Shown: in pieces, positions 34,626 through 43,399 of the stretch | Layout of the letters: each line of letters starts with the position of its first letter | Numbering within the stretch: the first letter of the stretch is position 1 | Assembly (NCBI RefSeq): GCF_015223055.1 | Contig: NZ_JADFBX010000005.1 | Coordinates: forward strand, 186,001-250,000 | Reading direction: 5' to 3' | Source: Pedobacter sp. MC2016-24 | GTDB lineage: Bacteria > Bacteroidota > Bacteroidia > Sphingobacteriales > Sphingobacteriaceae | DNA: 64,000 nucleotides | The notes under the pieces: generated by a model | The model's database searches: none | What the model was told of the DNA's origin: nothing | What the model saw: only the letters and a program-made list of their open reading frames with translations | Position numbers and translations under genes: made by a program

Positions 34626-37403
34626 TTATTTTTCTACTGGCATCAGCACCAGCCTGATGTAGTTCTTATCCTGAATAAATCTCATTGCAGCTTCCTGAAC
34701 CGATTTTGCCGTTATTTTATTTAATGCAGCATCGTAGTCAAAAAACTCGGTCAGGGAAGCCTTGTTCATCTCCTGTGAAAGCAGATAATCCAACCAAAAA
34801 CCATTATTGGTAGCGCCTGTTTGCAAACTCAGCTTCCGGGCAGCTTTAAATTTTTGCAAATTCTCTGCCGATGGACCTGCGGTTCTCATTTTATTCACCT
34901 CATCCTGTGCAGCTGCAATTAACTTATCTACATTTTTCGGATCACAGTCAAATGAGATCGTCAGACTGAACCTTTCTTTGAGGTATTTGCTTAGACTTAA
35001 CTGTACATTTGGCGTATAGGTTCCACCTTCCTGTTCGCGAAGACGTTGGTTCATACGTATGTTTAAGGCATCGGCAACCGCATTCATTTTTATGGTGTTT
35101 TCAAGGTTATAATTGAAATCACCAGAATAAACCAACATCACACTTGATTTCTGTGTTGTGCCACTATATACCGTTTTAACGATACGCCCTGCAGGAATGT
35201 TAATCCCCAAATCCCGGGCCTTTTCTCGCCGACCATGAGCAGGTAGCCCACCCAAATATTTTTCCAGCAAAGGCTTGATGCTCGCTTCGTCTAAATTCCC
35301 CACAAACAGGAAAGTAAAATCAGAAGCATCTGCAAAACGATCCTGATAAACCTTATAGGCCTTTTCCAGGTTAATCGAAGCAATGCTATTGCTGCTCAGT
35401 GGCTTTCTGCGCAGGTGATGATTCGACAATACCTGACTTACTGTATCCGCAAAAATCCGGCTTGGATCATTGGTTTTGTTGGCCAGTTCTTCGCGGGTTC
35501 TGCCGATCAGTGTTTGATAAGACTCTTCACTTTTACGGGGCTCCGTAAAGTAAGCATACAGGAGTTCTAAAGCTGCAGGCAAATCTTCTTTAGTCGTGCT
35601 GCCACTGAAGCCCTGGTAATTATCCACAATAAAAGGGCTTACTTGTACTTCTTTTCCAGCGAGTAATTTACCCAGTTGCAAAGCATCATAATTCCCGGCA
35701 CCTGCTGCCGTAATGATCGCTGCAGCATTAATGGCACTTTGGTAATCCACATCGCTGACCAGGGAAGCACCACCTTCAGCAAATCCTTTAAAAAGAATCT
35801 GGTTGTTCTGAAAATTTGTTTTCTTCAAGATAACCTTTACACCATTACTCAGCATGATTTTTTGTAAGTCGCCGGGCTTTATGGTTTCCATGCTACCGAT
35901 CTTGCCAGTTCTAGGTTCTGTTTTGAGCAAAGGTAGGTCCAATGCATCATCTACAAAGGGTGGTAAATTCTGTGCATAAACATCTTCAAGCCAGCGTTGG
36001 ATCGAAGCCTCTGTAGGTAAAAAAGCCTGATTAGCAGGTGATGCCTTCACAATGATATCCCGATCGGTATCTTTTAAATAAAACTTCATTTGGGCATTCA
36101 TTTCTTTCAGACTGATTTCCGGGAGCAGTTGTTGTGTCAATTCGTATTCCTTAGCAATGCCTGGTGCCGCGCTTCCGGTTAGAAAATGTTGTAAATAAGA
36201 TTTGATCAAGACATCTGAAGACGTTTTATCCTTTTCCTCCAACGCCTTAGACATGGTTAATGCGTAACTCTTTTTGATTCGGTCCAGCTCTGCCTGGCCA
36301 AACCCTTGTTCCTCTATCTTACGAAGTTCCAGCCAAACACTTTTCAATGCAGGTTCTGTCTCGGCAGGCTTAGTCGTGACACTTACAAAAAAAGAATTCA
36401 AACCTCCGGACATGGAATTTAAACCGGCAAAAGACATCTGCCTAAATCTGGCACTTAGCATTTGTTTGAATAGTTTCTTAACCAGGTCGGTCCGATAATC
36501 CGCCGCCGAACTTACCGTATCTCCTGGCTGCTTGATCAGGATATCAATAGAAATCCCGCCCAATTCCGGATCCAAAAACTGCATATATTGATTTTTACCT
36601 GTCAATATTGCATGATATGACGGCCGCACTTTCTCTTTTTCCGGATTTTTGAGGTCAGAAAATTTCGCCTTAATATCCTTTTCCATCTGATCTACATCGA
36701 TGTCACCTACAACTAGTAAAGCCTGCAGATTTGGCCGGTACCAGTCTTTGTAAAAACTGCGAATTTCTTCCGGGGTAACTTTCAGCACGACTTCCTCGGT
36801 TCCAATTGGCAAACGGGCCCCATAATGGGATTTATTGGTGTACAATGGAACAGCCTTTTCATCGTAACGCTGTGCAAGTCCCTGACGCACCCGCTTTTCT
36901 TCAAGGATCACATGGCGTTCCTTTTCTACATCCTCAGCCTCAATACTGGCTTCCTGTGCCCAATCACGCATGATCTGTAAGCCACCCGCAAGCAATTTCG
37001 GGTTGTCAGAAGGTAAGGGCAATTGGTAAACTGTTTCATCAAATGTAGTAGTTGCATTGATGTCCGCACCAAAACGCACACCTGCTTTCTCTAAATAGTT
37101 TGAAAGTTCCTTTTTAGGAAAATGTTTGGTTCCATTAAAACTCATGTGTTCTACAAAATGGGCTACCCCCCTTTGCTGATCGGTTTCAACAATAGATCCT
37201 GCTTTAACTGCCAGGTACAGGGTTACCCTTTTTTCCGGTGTTTTGTTTTTACGGATGTAATAGGTAAAACCATTCGGTAATTTGCCCATCCTCAACTCCG
37301 GATCTAAGGGCAAAGCCTGGGTATCTAATTGCGTTTTACAAGCCAGCGTCAGGCAAAGCGTAACAATGGACAATAGTCCTAGAAATTTATATTTAATTGG
37401 CAT
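34626..37403 (-). CDS. M16-family (insulinase-like) zinc metallopeptidase lipoprotein
   Basis: The frame opens at 37445, but Met15 (37403) starts a lipoprotein signal (TLCLTLACKTQ), so about 925 residues are expected. The inverted zinc motif H-F-V-E-H is in VAHFVEHMSFNGT (frame residues 96-100), with the downstream Glu in the EDVEKERHVILEEKR region. Two tandem M16 halves are present. The second has QKIMLSNGVKVILKKTNF and FLFVGNLDEASIKPLLEKYL and serves as the inactive partner. Such two-half enzymes (pitrilysin/PqqL type) degrade peptides in a closed chamber. The first 11 bp overlap the end of the MutS-like gene. Lipidation places it in the periplasm or outer membrane. With the ABC components it may handle a peptide substrate, which is inference. 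Confidence 0.92.
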   Translation of the reverse strand: MPIKYKFLGLLSIVTLCLTLACKTQLDTQALPLDPELRMGKLPNGFTYYIRKNKTPEKRVTLYLAVKAGSIVETDQQRGVAHFVEHMSFNGTKHFPKKELSNYLEKAGVRFGADINATTTFDETVYQLPLPSDNPKLLAGGLQIMRDWAQEASIEAEDVEKERHVILEEKRVRQGLAQRYDEKAVPLYTNKSHYGARLPIGTEEVVLKVTPEEIRSFYKDWYRPNLQALLVVGDIDVDQMEKDIKAKFSDLKNPEKEKVRPSYHAILTGKNQYMQFLDPELGGISIDILIKQPGDTVSSAADYRTDLVKKLFKQMLSARFRQMSFAGLNSMSGGLNSFFVSVTTKPAETEPALKSVWLELRKIEEQGFGQAELDRIKKSYALTMSKALEEKDKTSSDVLIKSYLQHFLTGSAAPGIAKEYELTQQLLPEISLKEMNAQMKFYLKDTDRDIIVKASPANQAFLPTEASIQRWLEDVYAQNLPPFVDDALDLPLLKTEPRTGKIGSMETIKPGDLQKIMLSNGVKVILKKTNFQNNQILFKGFAEGGASLVSDVDYQSAINAAAIITAAGAGNYDALQLGKLLAGKEVQVSPFIVDNYQGFSGSTTKEDLPAALELLYAYFTEPRKSEESYQTLIGRTREELANKTNDPSRIFADTVSQVLSNHHLRRKPLSSNSIASINLEKAYKVYQDRFADASDFTFLFVGNLDEASIKPLLEKYLGGLPAHGRREKARDLGINIPAGRIVKTVYSGTTQKSSVMLVYSGDFNYNLENTIKMNAVADALNIRMNQRLREQEGGTYTPNVQLSLSKYLKERFSLTISFDCDPKNVDKLIAAAQDEVNKMRTAGPSAENLQKFKAARKLSLQTGATNNGFWLDYLLSQEMNKASLTEFFDYDAALNKITAKSVQEAAMRFIQDKNYIRLVLMPVEK

Positions 37404-40044
37404 ATTGTTCTCCTTTAATGATGTCCACAATCTTTTCGTTCTCAATAATGATCATCCCCTGTCTATCGGTGGTGATGCCGTTGGCCAGGTTATACGGATA
37501 AGTAGGTACCCCATCTTTCATCACTGTAGGTAAGAAAGAGAACTGTACATTATCTGATATTTGACCCAAGGCTTCCCCTACTTCAATGATGTGGGTGGAT
37601 ACCACAAAGAAACTGTTCCTGTTTTCAGAGAAAGCTTTGGTTACGGCTAAGGTTGCATCATAAGCATCCTTCACATTCGTTCCTTTAAACAGCTCATCAA
37701 ACAACACATACAAATCCTGCGAGGCATTGACGGCCTGTGCGACTGCTTTGGTACGCAGTACTTCCGCGTAAAAATGGCTATAGCCCATATCCAGGTTATC
37801 CGATACGTTGATTGAAGAGAACAGGCCGTCTTTAACCGAAAACTCCATCCTCTTTGCCGCTACCGGGAAACCCATGTGTGCCAGGTAAACTGCAATCCCC
37901 ATGGATTTCATAAAGGTCGATTTACCCGCCATATTCGCTCCTGTCAAAAACAGCATGTTTCTATCTTTAGTCAGCTGTAGGTTATTGCTCACCCCTTTTC
38001 TCAATCCCGGATGGCGGAAACCTTCCAGATCCAGAACCATCTGTTCGGCTGGCAAAGCCTTCGCATAAACGAAATCCTGCTCCGCAGCGACAGCTGCTAC
38101 CCCTAAAAAGACATCCAGCTCATAGATCAGTTTCAACAGGTTTTCCATCTGGCTGATCATCGCATGGCGGATCACATAGTCATTTTTGATCAGTTGCATC
38201 AATGAAAGTTGCCCTTCAGGCGCATCCAGCAGGCTTTGCAACCTGGAATCCTGCAATACTTTCCATGCGGTATCCAAATCTTTCTGATAAACTTCTATAC
38301 CTGTTTTTCCTTTAAGGTCTGAGAAGAAATCCCGGAAAGCCTGTAATACTTCAATGGTAACCGACTGCCCAGCCTGCAATTGAAGCAACTCGGCATTGTG
38401 GAAAAGCACCTGTTTAAACTTCTTCGCAAAAATGCCCCAGGCTACTCTTGGCAAGGCTGCCCCTGCGCCACCAGCAAGGTAATCTTCCATCGATTCTACT
38501 TGTGAACGGATCACCGGGAAAATCACCCGGTGCTGCTGGAAGAAGGCAAATATGGAACTACGCTGGTTGATCTGTCCTGGTGTTTTCAAGGGCCGGGCAA
38601 ACATGACTTCCAGCATCTTTTCCCCACCTCGGGTTTGCAAATGGTTGAACAAACTGTAAATGGATTGCTGTTTAAATTTGCCCTGCAAATTCAAGTCTTC
38701 TATGGTCTGCTTATCTGCAAGGAAATCGGCATGTGGCTGTTTTGCTTGTTTTTTGTCTTTGATCAGCTCAATAACACCTTCGTTATTGATGATGATCATT
38801 CCATGACGGTCATCCGTAATGCCTTCAGTCAGGGTATAAGTATACACCGGTTTACCATTTTCCATGCGCGTAGGCAGGTAACGGAAAATCATGTTTTTAC
38901 ATTTCTTTTGCAACACTGCTCCCGCTTCCATGATGTGCGTAGAGATCACAAAAAGTGATTGCGGTTTGCTGGCAAAGGCCTCCATAATGGCAATCGTGCC
39001 TTCATAGGCATCTTTTACATTGGTGCCCCTGAACAGCTCATCAAACACCACAAACAGATTTTTGCCTGCACCCAATTCAACGGCCACTTTTTTCACCCGC
39101 AACACCTCGGCATAGAAATGACTGGCACCCATGGCCAGGTTATCCGGTAAATTGATGGTGGTATACATGCCATCACAAACCGAGAATTCCATGCTTTTTG
39201 CCGCAATCGGGAAACCCAAATGCGCCAGGTACATGGCAATGCTCAGCGATTTCATGAAGGTGGATTTCCCACCCATATTGGCACCGGTCAGGAATACAAT
39301 ATTGCTATCCGGGGTCATGGTTAAAGAGTTGGCAACTGGTTTGTTCAGCAAAGGGTGGTAAACACCTTGCAGCTCCAATCGGTTGGCATTTCTTTCCAGC
39401 GCGGTTGCAAAGCTATACCCCCGCTCCCGGGCTACACCCGCAATGGATATGTACACATCCAGCTGATAGATGTGCTGTAATATTTTTTCCAGCAGTCCCC
39501 GCTGCTGGAACCGTAAAATATTGTCGTACTCGACAATCTTCCCGGAAGAGATCTTGCCCTTTCCATGATCGGTAAACAGCAATTCCAGTTCTTTGGCATT
39601 CAACAAAGCCAGTGCTTTATCTACCTCGATACCATAAGGATTCCCAGAAACTTTAGTCTGGATCTCCTGCATGAACTTTTTTAATCCCTGCAAAATCTCC
39701 ATCAGTACGGTTACACTCTGGGCAGCGGCATTGAAATCGGCCATGCTAAAGCCCTGGTTAGACAACCTGCTGCGCGGGTCGGTATTGCTTAAATAGCGTT
39801 CTGCCTCTTCAAATCGGTTACCTTGCAAAGGGAAAGCGGTTTTGCTTTCCAAAAAATAATGCAGCATGGCCACCCGGTCATTGATGGCCTGGTGGTCTGC
39901 AAGCGGATTACGAAACAGCTCCTCCAGCAGGGCCGCACCGCCCTGCGTGAAGGTTTTGTTGAAAATATGGTAGATCGAATCGCTTCCCGATTTGGAGAAG
40001 ATATTCAAATCATCGATCGTTTGTTTATCGGTTATAAAGCTCAT
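37393..40044 (-). CDS. Tandem-duplicated MutS-like ATPase (two core/ATPase units in one chain)
   Basis: The 883-residue protein consists of two similar halves (about 1-430 and 441-883). Each starts with TDKQTIDDLN / ADKQTIEDLN, has a helical core, and ends in a MutS-type ATPase. Walker A is GANMGGKS (254-261) and GANMAGKS (702-709). Walker B is VVFDELFRGTN (334-336 for FDE) and VLFDELFKGTN (782-784). Both have STH at the switch. The mismatch-recognition domain I of MutS and the Smr domain of MutS2 are missing. MutS proteins work as dimers whose ATP sites span both subunits, so this chain looks like a covalent dimer. It lies 1 bp after a GldFG fusion gene and overlaps an M16 gene. A link between a MutS-like ATPase and a transporter operon is unusual, and its role is unknown. 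Confidence 0.85.
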   Translation of the reverse strand: MSFITDKQTIDDLNIFSKSGSDSIYHIFNKTFTQGGAALLEELFRNPLADHQAINDRVAMLHYFLESKTAFPLQGNRFEEAERYLSNTDPRSRLSNQGFSMADFNAAAQSVTVLMEILQGLKKFMQEIQTKVSGNPYGIEVDKALALLNAKELELLFTDHGKGKISSGKIVEYDNILRFQQRGLLEKILQHIYQLDVYISIAGVARERGYSFATALERNANRLELQGVYHPLLNKPVANSLTMTPDSNIVFLTGANMGGKSTFMKSLSIAMYLAHLGFPIAAKSMEFSVCDGMYTTINLPDNLAMGASHFYAEVLRVKKVAVELGAGKNLFVVFDELFRGTNVKDAYEGTIAIMEAFASKPQSLFVISTHIMEAGAVLQKKCKNMIFRYLPTRMENGKPVYTYTLTEGITDDRHGMIIINNEGVIELIKDKKQAKQPHADFLADKQTIEDLNLQGKFKQQSIYSLFNHLQTRGGEKMLEVMFARPLKTPGQINQRSSIFAFFQQHRVIFPVIRSQVESMEDYLAGGAGAALPRVAWGIFAKKFKQVLFHNAELLQLQAGQSVTIEVLQAFRDFFSDLKGKTGIEVYQKDLDTAWKVLQDSRLQSLLDAPEGQLSLMQLIKNDYVIRHAMISQMENLLKLIYELDVFLGVAAVAAEQDFVYAKALPAEQMVLDLEGFRHPGLRKGVSNNLQLTKDRNMLFLTGANMAGKSTFMKSMGIAVYLAHMGFPVAAKRMEFSVKDGLFSSINVSDNLDMGYSHFYAEVLRTKAVAQAVNASQDLYVLFDELFKGTNVKDAYDATLAVTKAFSENRNSFFVVSTHIIEVGEALGQISDNVQFSFLPTVMKDGVPTYPYNLANGITTDRQGMIIIENEKIVDIIKGEQYAN

Positions 40045-40045
40045 C

Positions 40046-42319
40046 TTATTTACGTTTTCTACGCGTTAGCAATACAATTCCAAGCATTAGGATGAAACCA
40101 GGGATTATCCCGTAAAACAGGATTTCTAAAGTATTTAACCCGGCATCGCTCAGTTTCAATTTATTATCTCTGGTTTCAGGCCTCGTCGTATCAATAGGAA
40201 ATTCACCATACGCAAACCATTTAAAAATGCTAAGGACAAAGCTGCCATTAACCGTTTTGAGATTTCCCCGGGCAAGTTCTTTATTGCTAAAGAAGTCTGC
40301 ATCACCGGATACAATAATCCGTTGTTCCCGCTTATTCATTTTCCGGGTTAACATCAGTGCTGTTGGAAAAGCACCTTGCTGGTCGCCATTTTTGGCTTCG
40401 AATACCAGTGCTGCGGAATCCAGTACAAAAGATCCTTTTTTGATCCAGCTCGTCTTGGCATTGGTCAATAATAAAGGTTGGATTTTAAACGGCCCGTCAT
40501 TTTCAGCACGTAAAGCCGCTACATCAGGCATAGATACCACTCCTTTTTCCTTATAAAATATCTGAAGTCCAGGATTCATCACTACAGAGGCGGCAGTAAG
40601 CCCAGATGTAACCAGATTATAGGAATAATCGTTGCTGCGCTGTACAAGTGTCCCATCGAGCATTTTAACACCTAGTGAATCCAGTAAAGGATTAACTACA
40701 CTTTGTTTACCTGGTTCACCAGCGATCAACAAGTTTCCACCATCAGCAGTATATTTCTTAATTTTGGCCAATGCAAGCGGACTAAAAGCCACTTTTGGAT
40801 CACCAATAACCAGCGTAGCAATGCCATCCGGAATTTGTTCCTTTTCGATAGAGATACTATCGATATCAAAGCCCTGGTTAATCAATGATTTTTGGCTTAT
40901 TTTCACATTAAAAAACAGCTGATAGTCACGGTCGCCTATTTTATCAATCCTACGTTGATAACCATCCGTAGCAAAAACTATTTTAGGTGGCGTTACAATC
41001 AGGCGTTTCATAGCTGCAGCAATTTCATCTTCACCAGGCCAAAAATCCCCTTGAATAAAAGTCCGCAGAAAGGTGGTTTTACCCTTGTATTTGAGCTGGA
41101 TCACCACGCGCCCGTTCTCTCCACTCAGATCTACCTGTTTACGTATGGCTTCAGGTGTTAAAAAATCAGCCGTATCTACTTCTAAACTCTTCGCCCTTTT
41201 TTTAAAAGCTTGAAAGTCAAAACTGCCGTTATAGTATACCCAATTTAAATTGATATTGTGTTTAAAACGTAGATAAGGTTCCCATATTTCAATTGCCGAA
41301 ATCCGCTTATCAGGTGCACCATACTCATAAGAATCGTCCATCAAATTGATGTAAGCAGTCATTTCCACCGGATCATCACCCATTTTCTGCAAGATCTGCT
41401 GCGTAGCTTTAACAATGGTATTCACCTTGGTATCCGTAGCATCATAATAAAGAATCATGGACTGCCGCGAACTGATGTAAGCAATGCTTAAACCAATAAC
41501 TAAAATCAAAACATAACGTGATGCTTGTTGTAACATCGATTTGGATGTTCTGGCCAATTCCAGTCTTGTAATGGTAAAGCCAAGAAAAATACCCGCGATA
41601 GCCAGGTAATAAATCACATCCCTGCTGGTCAATAAGCCCCTCACCATGCGTTCAGCCCTGCTTGGCATGGAAAGGCTGTAGGTAATATCACGTACGAAAT
41701 CAATTCCTTGTCCAAAACCACCTATATAATTCATAAAAGCCAGGATGGCAAAGGTTCCGATAGCGGCAATCACCTGGTAAGTGGTTAGACTCGAAACAAA
41801 AATTCCGATAGCCGAATAGGCTGTTATCAGTAAGAAAGAAGCTAAAAGCGCAACCAGGACATGCGGATAGTCAAAATTCTGAACAAATAAAGCACCGACA
41901 ACCACAAACAACCCCATTAACCCGATAATAACCAGGTTGTAAATCATCATAGAAAGAAACTTACCATAAACCAGCTCAGTAATCTTGACTGGTGAGGAAT
42001 ACAATAGTTTGATGGTGCCACTACTGATCTCCCTGCTGATGATCCCCATGGTAATTAAGGGCGTATACAAATACAGACTGGAAAGCATAGTGAAAAAGAT
42101 GCCGGCCGGCATCATCTCGGAGTCTATGATTGTGGTAAATAGGCGATCTGACATGCCCGTAATTGCGGGAAAGAACTCCTGAAAATGCTGTATTGAACCG
42201 ATGCTTAAAATGAAAGCCAGTGCCATCTGAATAAATAAAATCAGAATCAGTAGCCAGGCAATAGGGGAATAAAATAGCAGACTGAGTTCCAGCCTGGCTA
42301 TCTGTATAATTTTTTTCAT
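40046..42319 (-). CDS. GldF-GldG fusion: ABC transporter permease plus auxiliary domain (copy 1)
   Basis: The 757-residue product has the same layout as the gene at 32324: an N-terminal ABC-2 permease (ISREISSGTIKLLYSSPVK), a GldG-like auxiliary domain (TQQILQKMGDDPVEMTAYI; LVIGDPKVAFSPLALAKIK; LLIAGEPGKQSVVNPLLDSLG) and a C-terminal helix ending in LLTRRKRK. The two share long identical runs from the first residue, so they arose by duplication and have since diverged, mostly in the loops (residues ~35-60). It starts 3 bp after the ATPase gene and ends 1 bp before the MutS-like gene. Together with the ATPase it should form an inner-membrane ABC complex whose auxiliary domain faces the periplasm. 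Confidence 0.88.
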   Translation of the reverse strand: MKKIIQIARLELSLLFYSPIAWLLILILFIQMALAFILSIGSIQHFQEFFPAITGMSDRLFTTIIDSEMMPAGIFFTMLSSLYLYTPLITMGIISREISSGTIKLLYSSPVKITELVYGKFLSMMIYNLVIIGLMGLFVVVGALFVQNFDYPHVLVALLASFLLITAYSAIGIFVSSLTTYQVIAAIGTFAILAFMNYIGGFGQGIDFVRDITYSLSMPSRAERMVRGLLTSRDVIYYLAIAGIFLGFTITRLELARTSKSMLQQASRYVLILVIGLSIAYISSRQSMILYYDATDTKVNTIVKATQQILQKMGDDPVEMTAYINLMDDSYEYGAPDKRISAIEIWEPYLRFKHNINLNWVYYNGSFDFQAFKKRAKSLEVDTADFLTPEAIRKQVDLSGENGRVVIQLKYKGKTTFLRTFIQGDFWPGEDEIAAAMKRLIVTPPKIVFATDGYQRRIDKIGDRDYQLFFNVKISQKSLINQGFDIDSISIEKEQIPDGIATLVIGDPKVAFSPLALAKIKKYTADGGNLLIAGEPGKQSVVNPLLDSLGVKMLDGTLVQRSNDYSYNLVTSGLTAASVVMNPGLQIFYKEKGVVSMPDVAALRAENDGPFKIQPLLLTNAKTSWIKKGSFVLDSAALVFEAKNGDQQGAFPTALMLTRKMNKREQRIIVSGDADFFSNKELARGNLKTVNGSFVLSIFKWFAYGEFPIDTTRPETRDNKLKLSDAGLNTLEILFYGIIPGFILMLGIVLLTRRKRK

Positions 42320-42322
42320 ATG

Positions 42323-43246
42323 CTAGTTAGAAATTTTGGACAATTGGGCAAAAGTTTCATCTAAGGAGTTTTTCTCCATACTCAGCTCCCTTAAGCGCCA
42401 GCCTTGCTTTGCGCTCTCCAATACCAGTTTTTCAGCAATGCTACGATCACCATTGAAGTAAATCCGCAACTGTTTTTCAGTCAGGAACTCCACCCTTACA
42501 ACACCCTCTATCACATTTAATGCTTCTGCCGATGGCGCATTTTCCATGGTCACCAACATGCTGTGCGGTGCGATGTAATTGTCAAAAGCTTCCATCGTGT
42601 CGGCAAATACAATTCTGCCACTTTCAATCATTACAATGTCTCTGCACAAATACTGAACTTCCGTTAAGATGTGTGTAGAAAGGATTACCGCCCGTTCCGT
42701 GGCTATATCTTTAATCAAGGCGCGTACTTCAAGGATCTGATTTGGATCGAGCCCATTGGTTGGTTCATCAAACACCACCAATTTTGGATGATGGATAATG
42801 GCCTGTGCAATACCTACACGTTGTTTGTAACCACCAGATAAATTTTTGATCAGTCTTCTGCTGATGTGTGTTAGTCCACAACGTTCCTTTACCTCCTCAA
42901 TGGCAGTCTTTAATTGTCCTTTTTCTATCGAACGTAAAATCGCGGCATGTCTGAGGTATTCGTCCACAGTTAAATCCATATACAATGGCGGCATCTGCGG
43001 CAAAAAGCCGATTTCCTGTTTGGCTTTTTCCGGTTCCTTACTTAGGTCAATCCCATTGATGATCACCGATCCCGCTGTAGGTGTTAGCACGCCACAAAGG
43101 ATATTCATGGTGGTTGATTTGCCGGCGCCATTAGAGCCGAGTAAACCCAGAATTCCGCTTCTTGGGATTTCAATATTGATGTCACGTATAGCCCAGCTGG
43201 TACTATAACGGTGCGACAAGCCGCTAATACGAACGATTGGTTCCAT
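42323..43246 (-). CDS. GldA-like ABC transporter ATP-binding protein
   Basis: A 307-residue cytoplasmic ATPase. Walker A is GSNGAGKST (37-45), the signature is LSGGYKQR, Walker B is LVVFDEPTNGLDP, and the switch region has ILSTHILTEVQ. After ~residue 220 it has the C-terminal extension seen in the GldA/CcmA-type subfamily. It is the first gene of the tight five-gene operon and powers the GldFG fusion permease that begins 3 bp later. It may also power the paralogous permease at the operon end, because no second ATPase gene is present. An inverted repeat in the 153-bp gap upstream may act in its leader. Confidence 0.92.
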   Translation of the reverse strand: MEPIVRISGLSHRYSTSWAIRDINIEIPRSGILGLLGSNGAGKSTTMNILCGVLTPTAGSVIINGIDLSKEPEKAKQEIGFLPQMPPLYMDLTVDEYLRHAAILRSIEKGQLKTAIEEVKERCGLTHISRRLIKNLSGGYKQRVGIAQAIIHHPKLVVFDEPTNGLDPNQILEVRALIKDIATERAVILSTHILTEVQYLCRDIVMIESGRIVFADTMEAFDNYIAPHSMLVTMENAPSAEALNVIEGVVRVEFLTEKQLRIYFNGDRSIAEKLVLESAKQGWRLRELSMEKNSLDETFAQLSKISN

Positions 43247-43288
43247 AATTTTATGATGTTGAATGGTACGATGATTTGCAGGAGGTAT

Positions 43289-43322
43289 GCGTTCGACGGG
43301 TTAATTTGTACCCATCGAACGC
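43289..43322. repeat. Inverted repeat upstream of the GldA-like gene
   Basis: Arms GCGTTCGACGGGT and ACCCATCGAACGC (one mismatch, G-U on the minus transcript) with an 8-base loop. A T-run follows on the plus strand only, so as a minus-strand terminator for the SusD gene it lacks a U tail. It may be a leader structure or a 3' end stabiliser. Confidence 0.5.
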
Positions 43323-43399
43323 CTTTTTTAAACCTGTTCTATTTATTTTCTAATTGCTTCTTTTCTGAATTTCGACAACGCCATTTGGTCGTGTGTTTT

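Noticed and set aside
37393..40044. Artefactual join of two MutS genes
   Set aside because: The halves have diverged clearly and the linker is continuous coding sequence without a stop or start signal at the junction.
32324..42319. Assembly artefact joining gldF and gldG
   Set aside because: Two independent paralogues have the same fusion, and such fused GldG-family proteins are known in this group.
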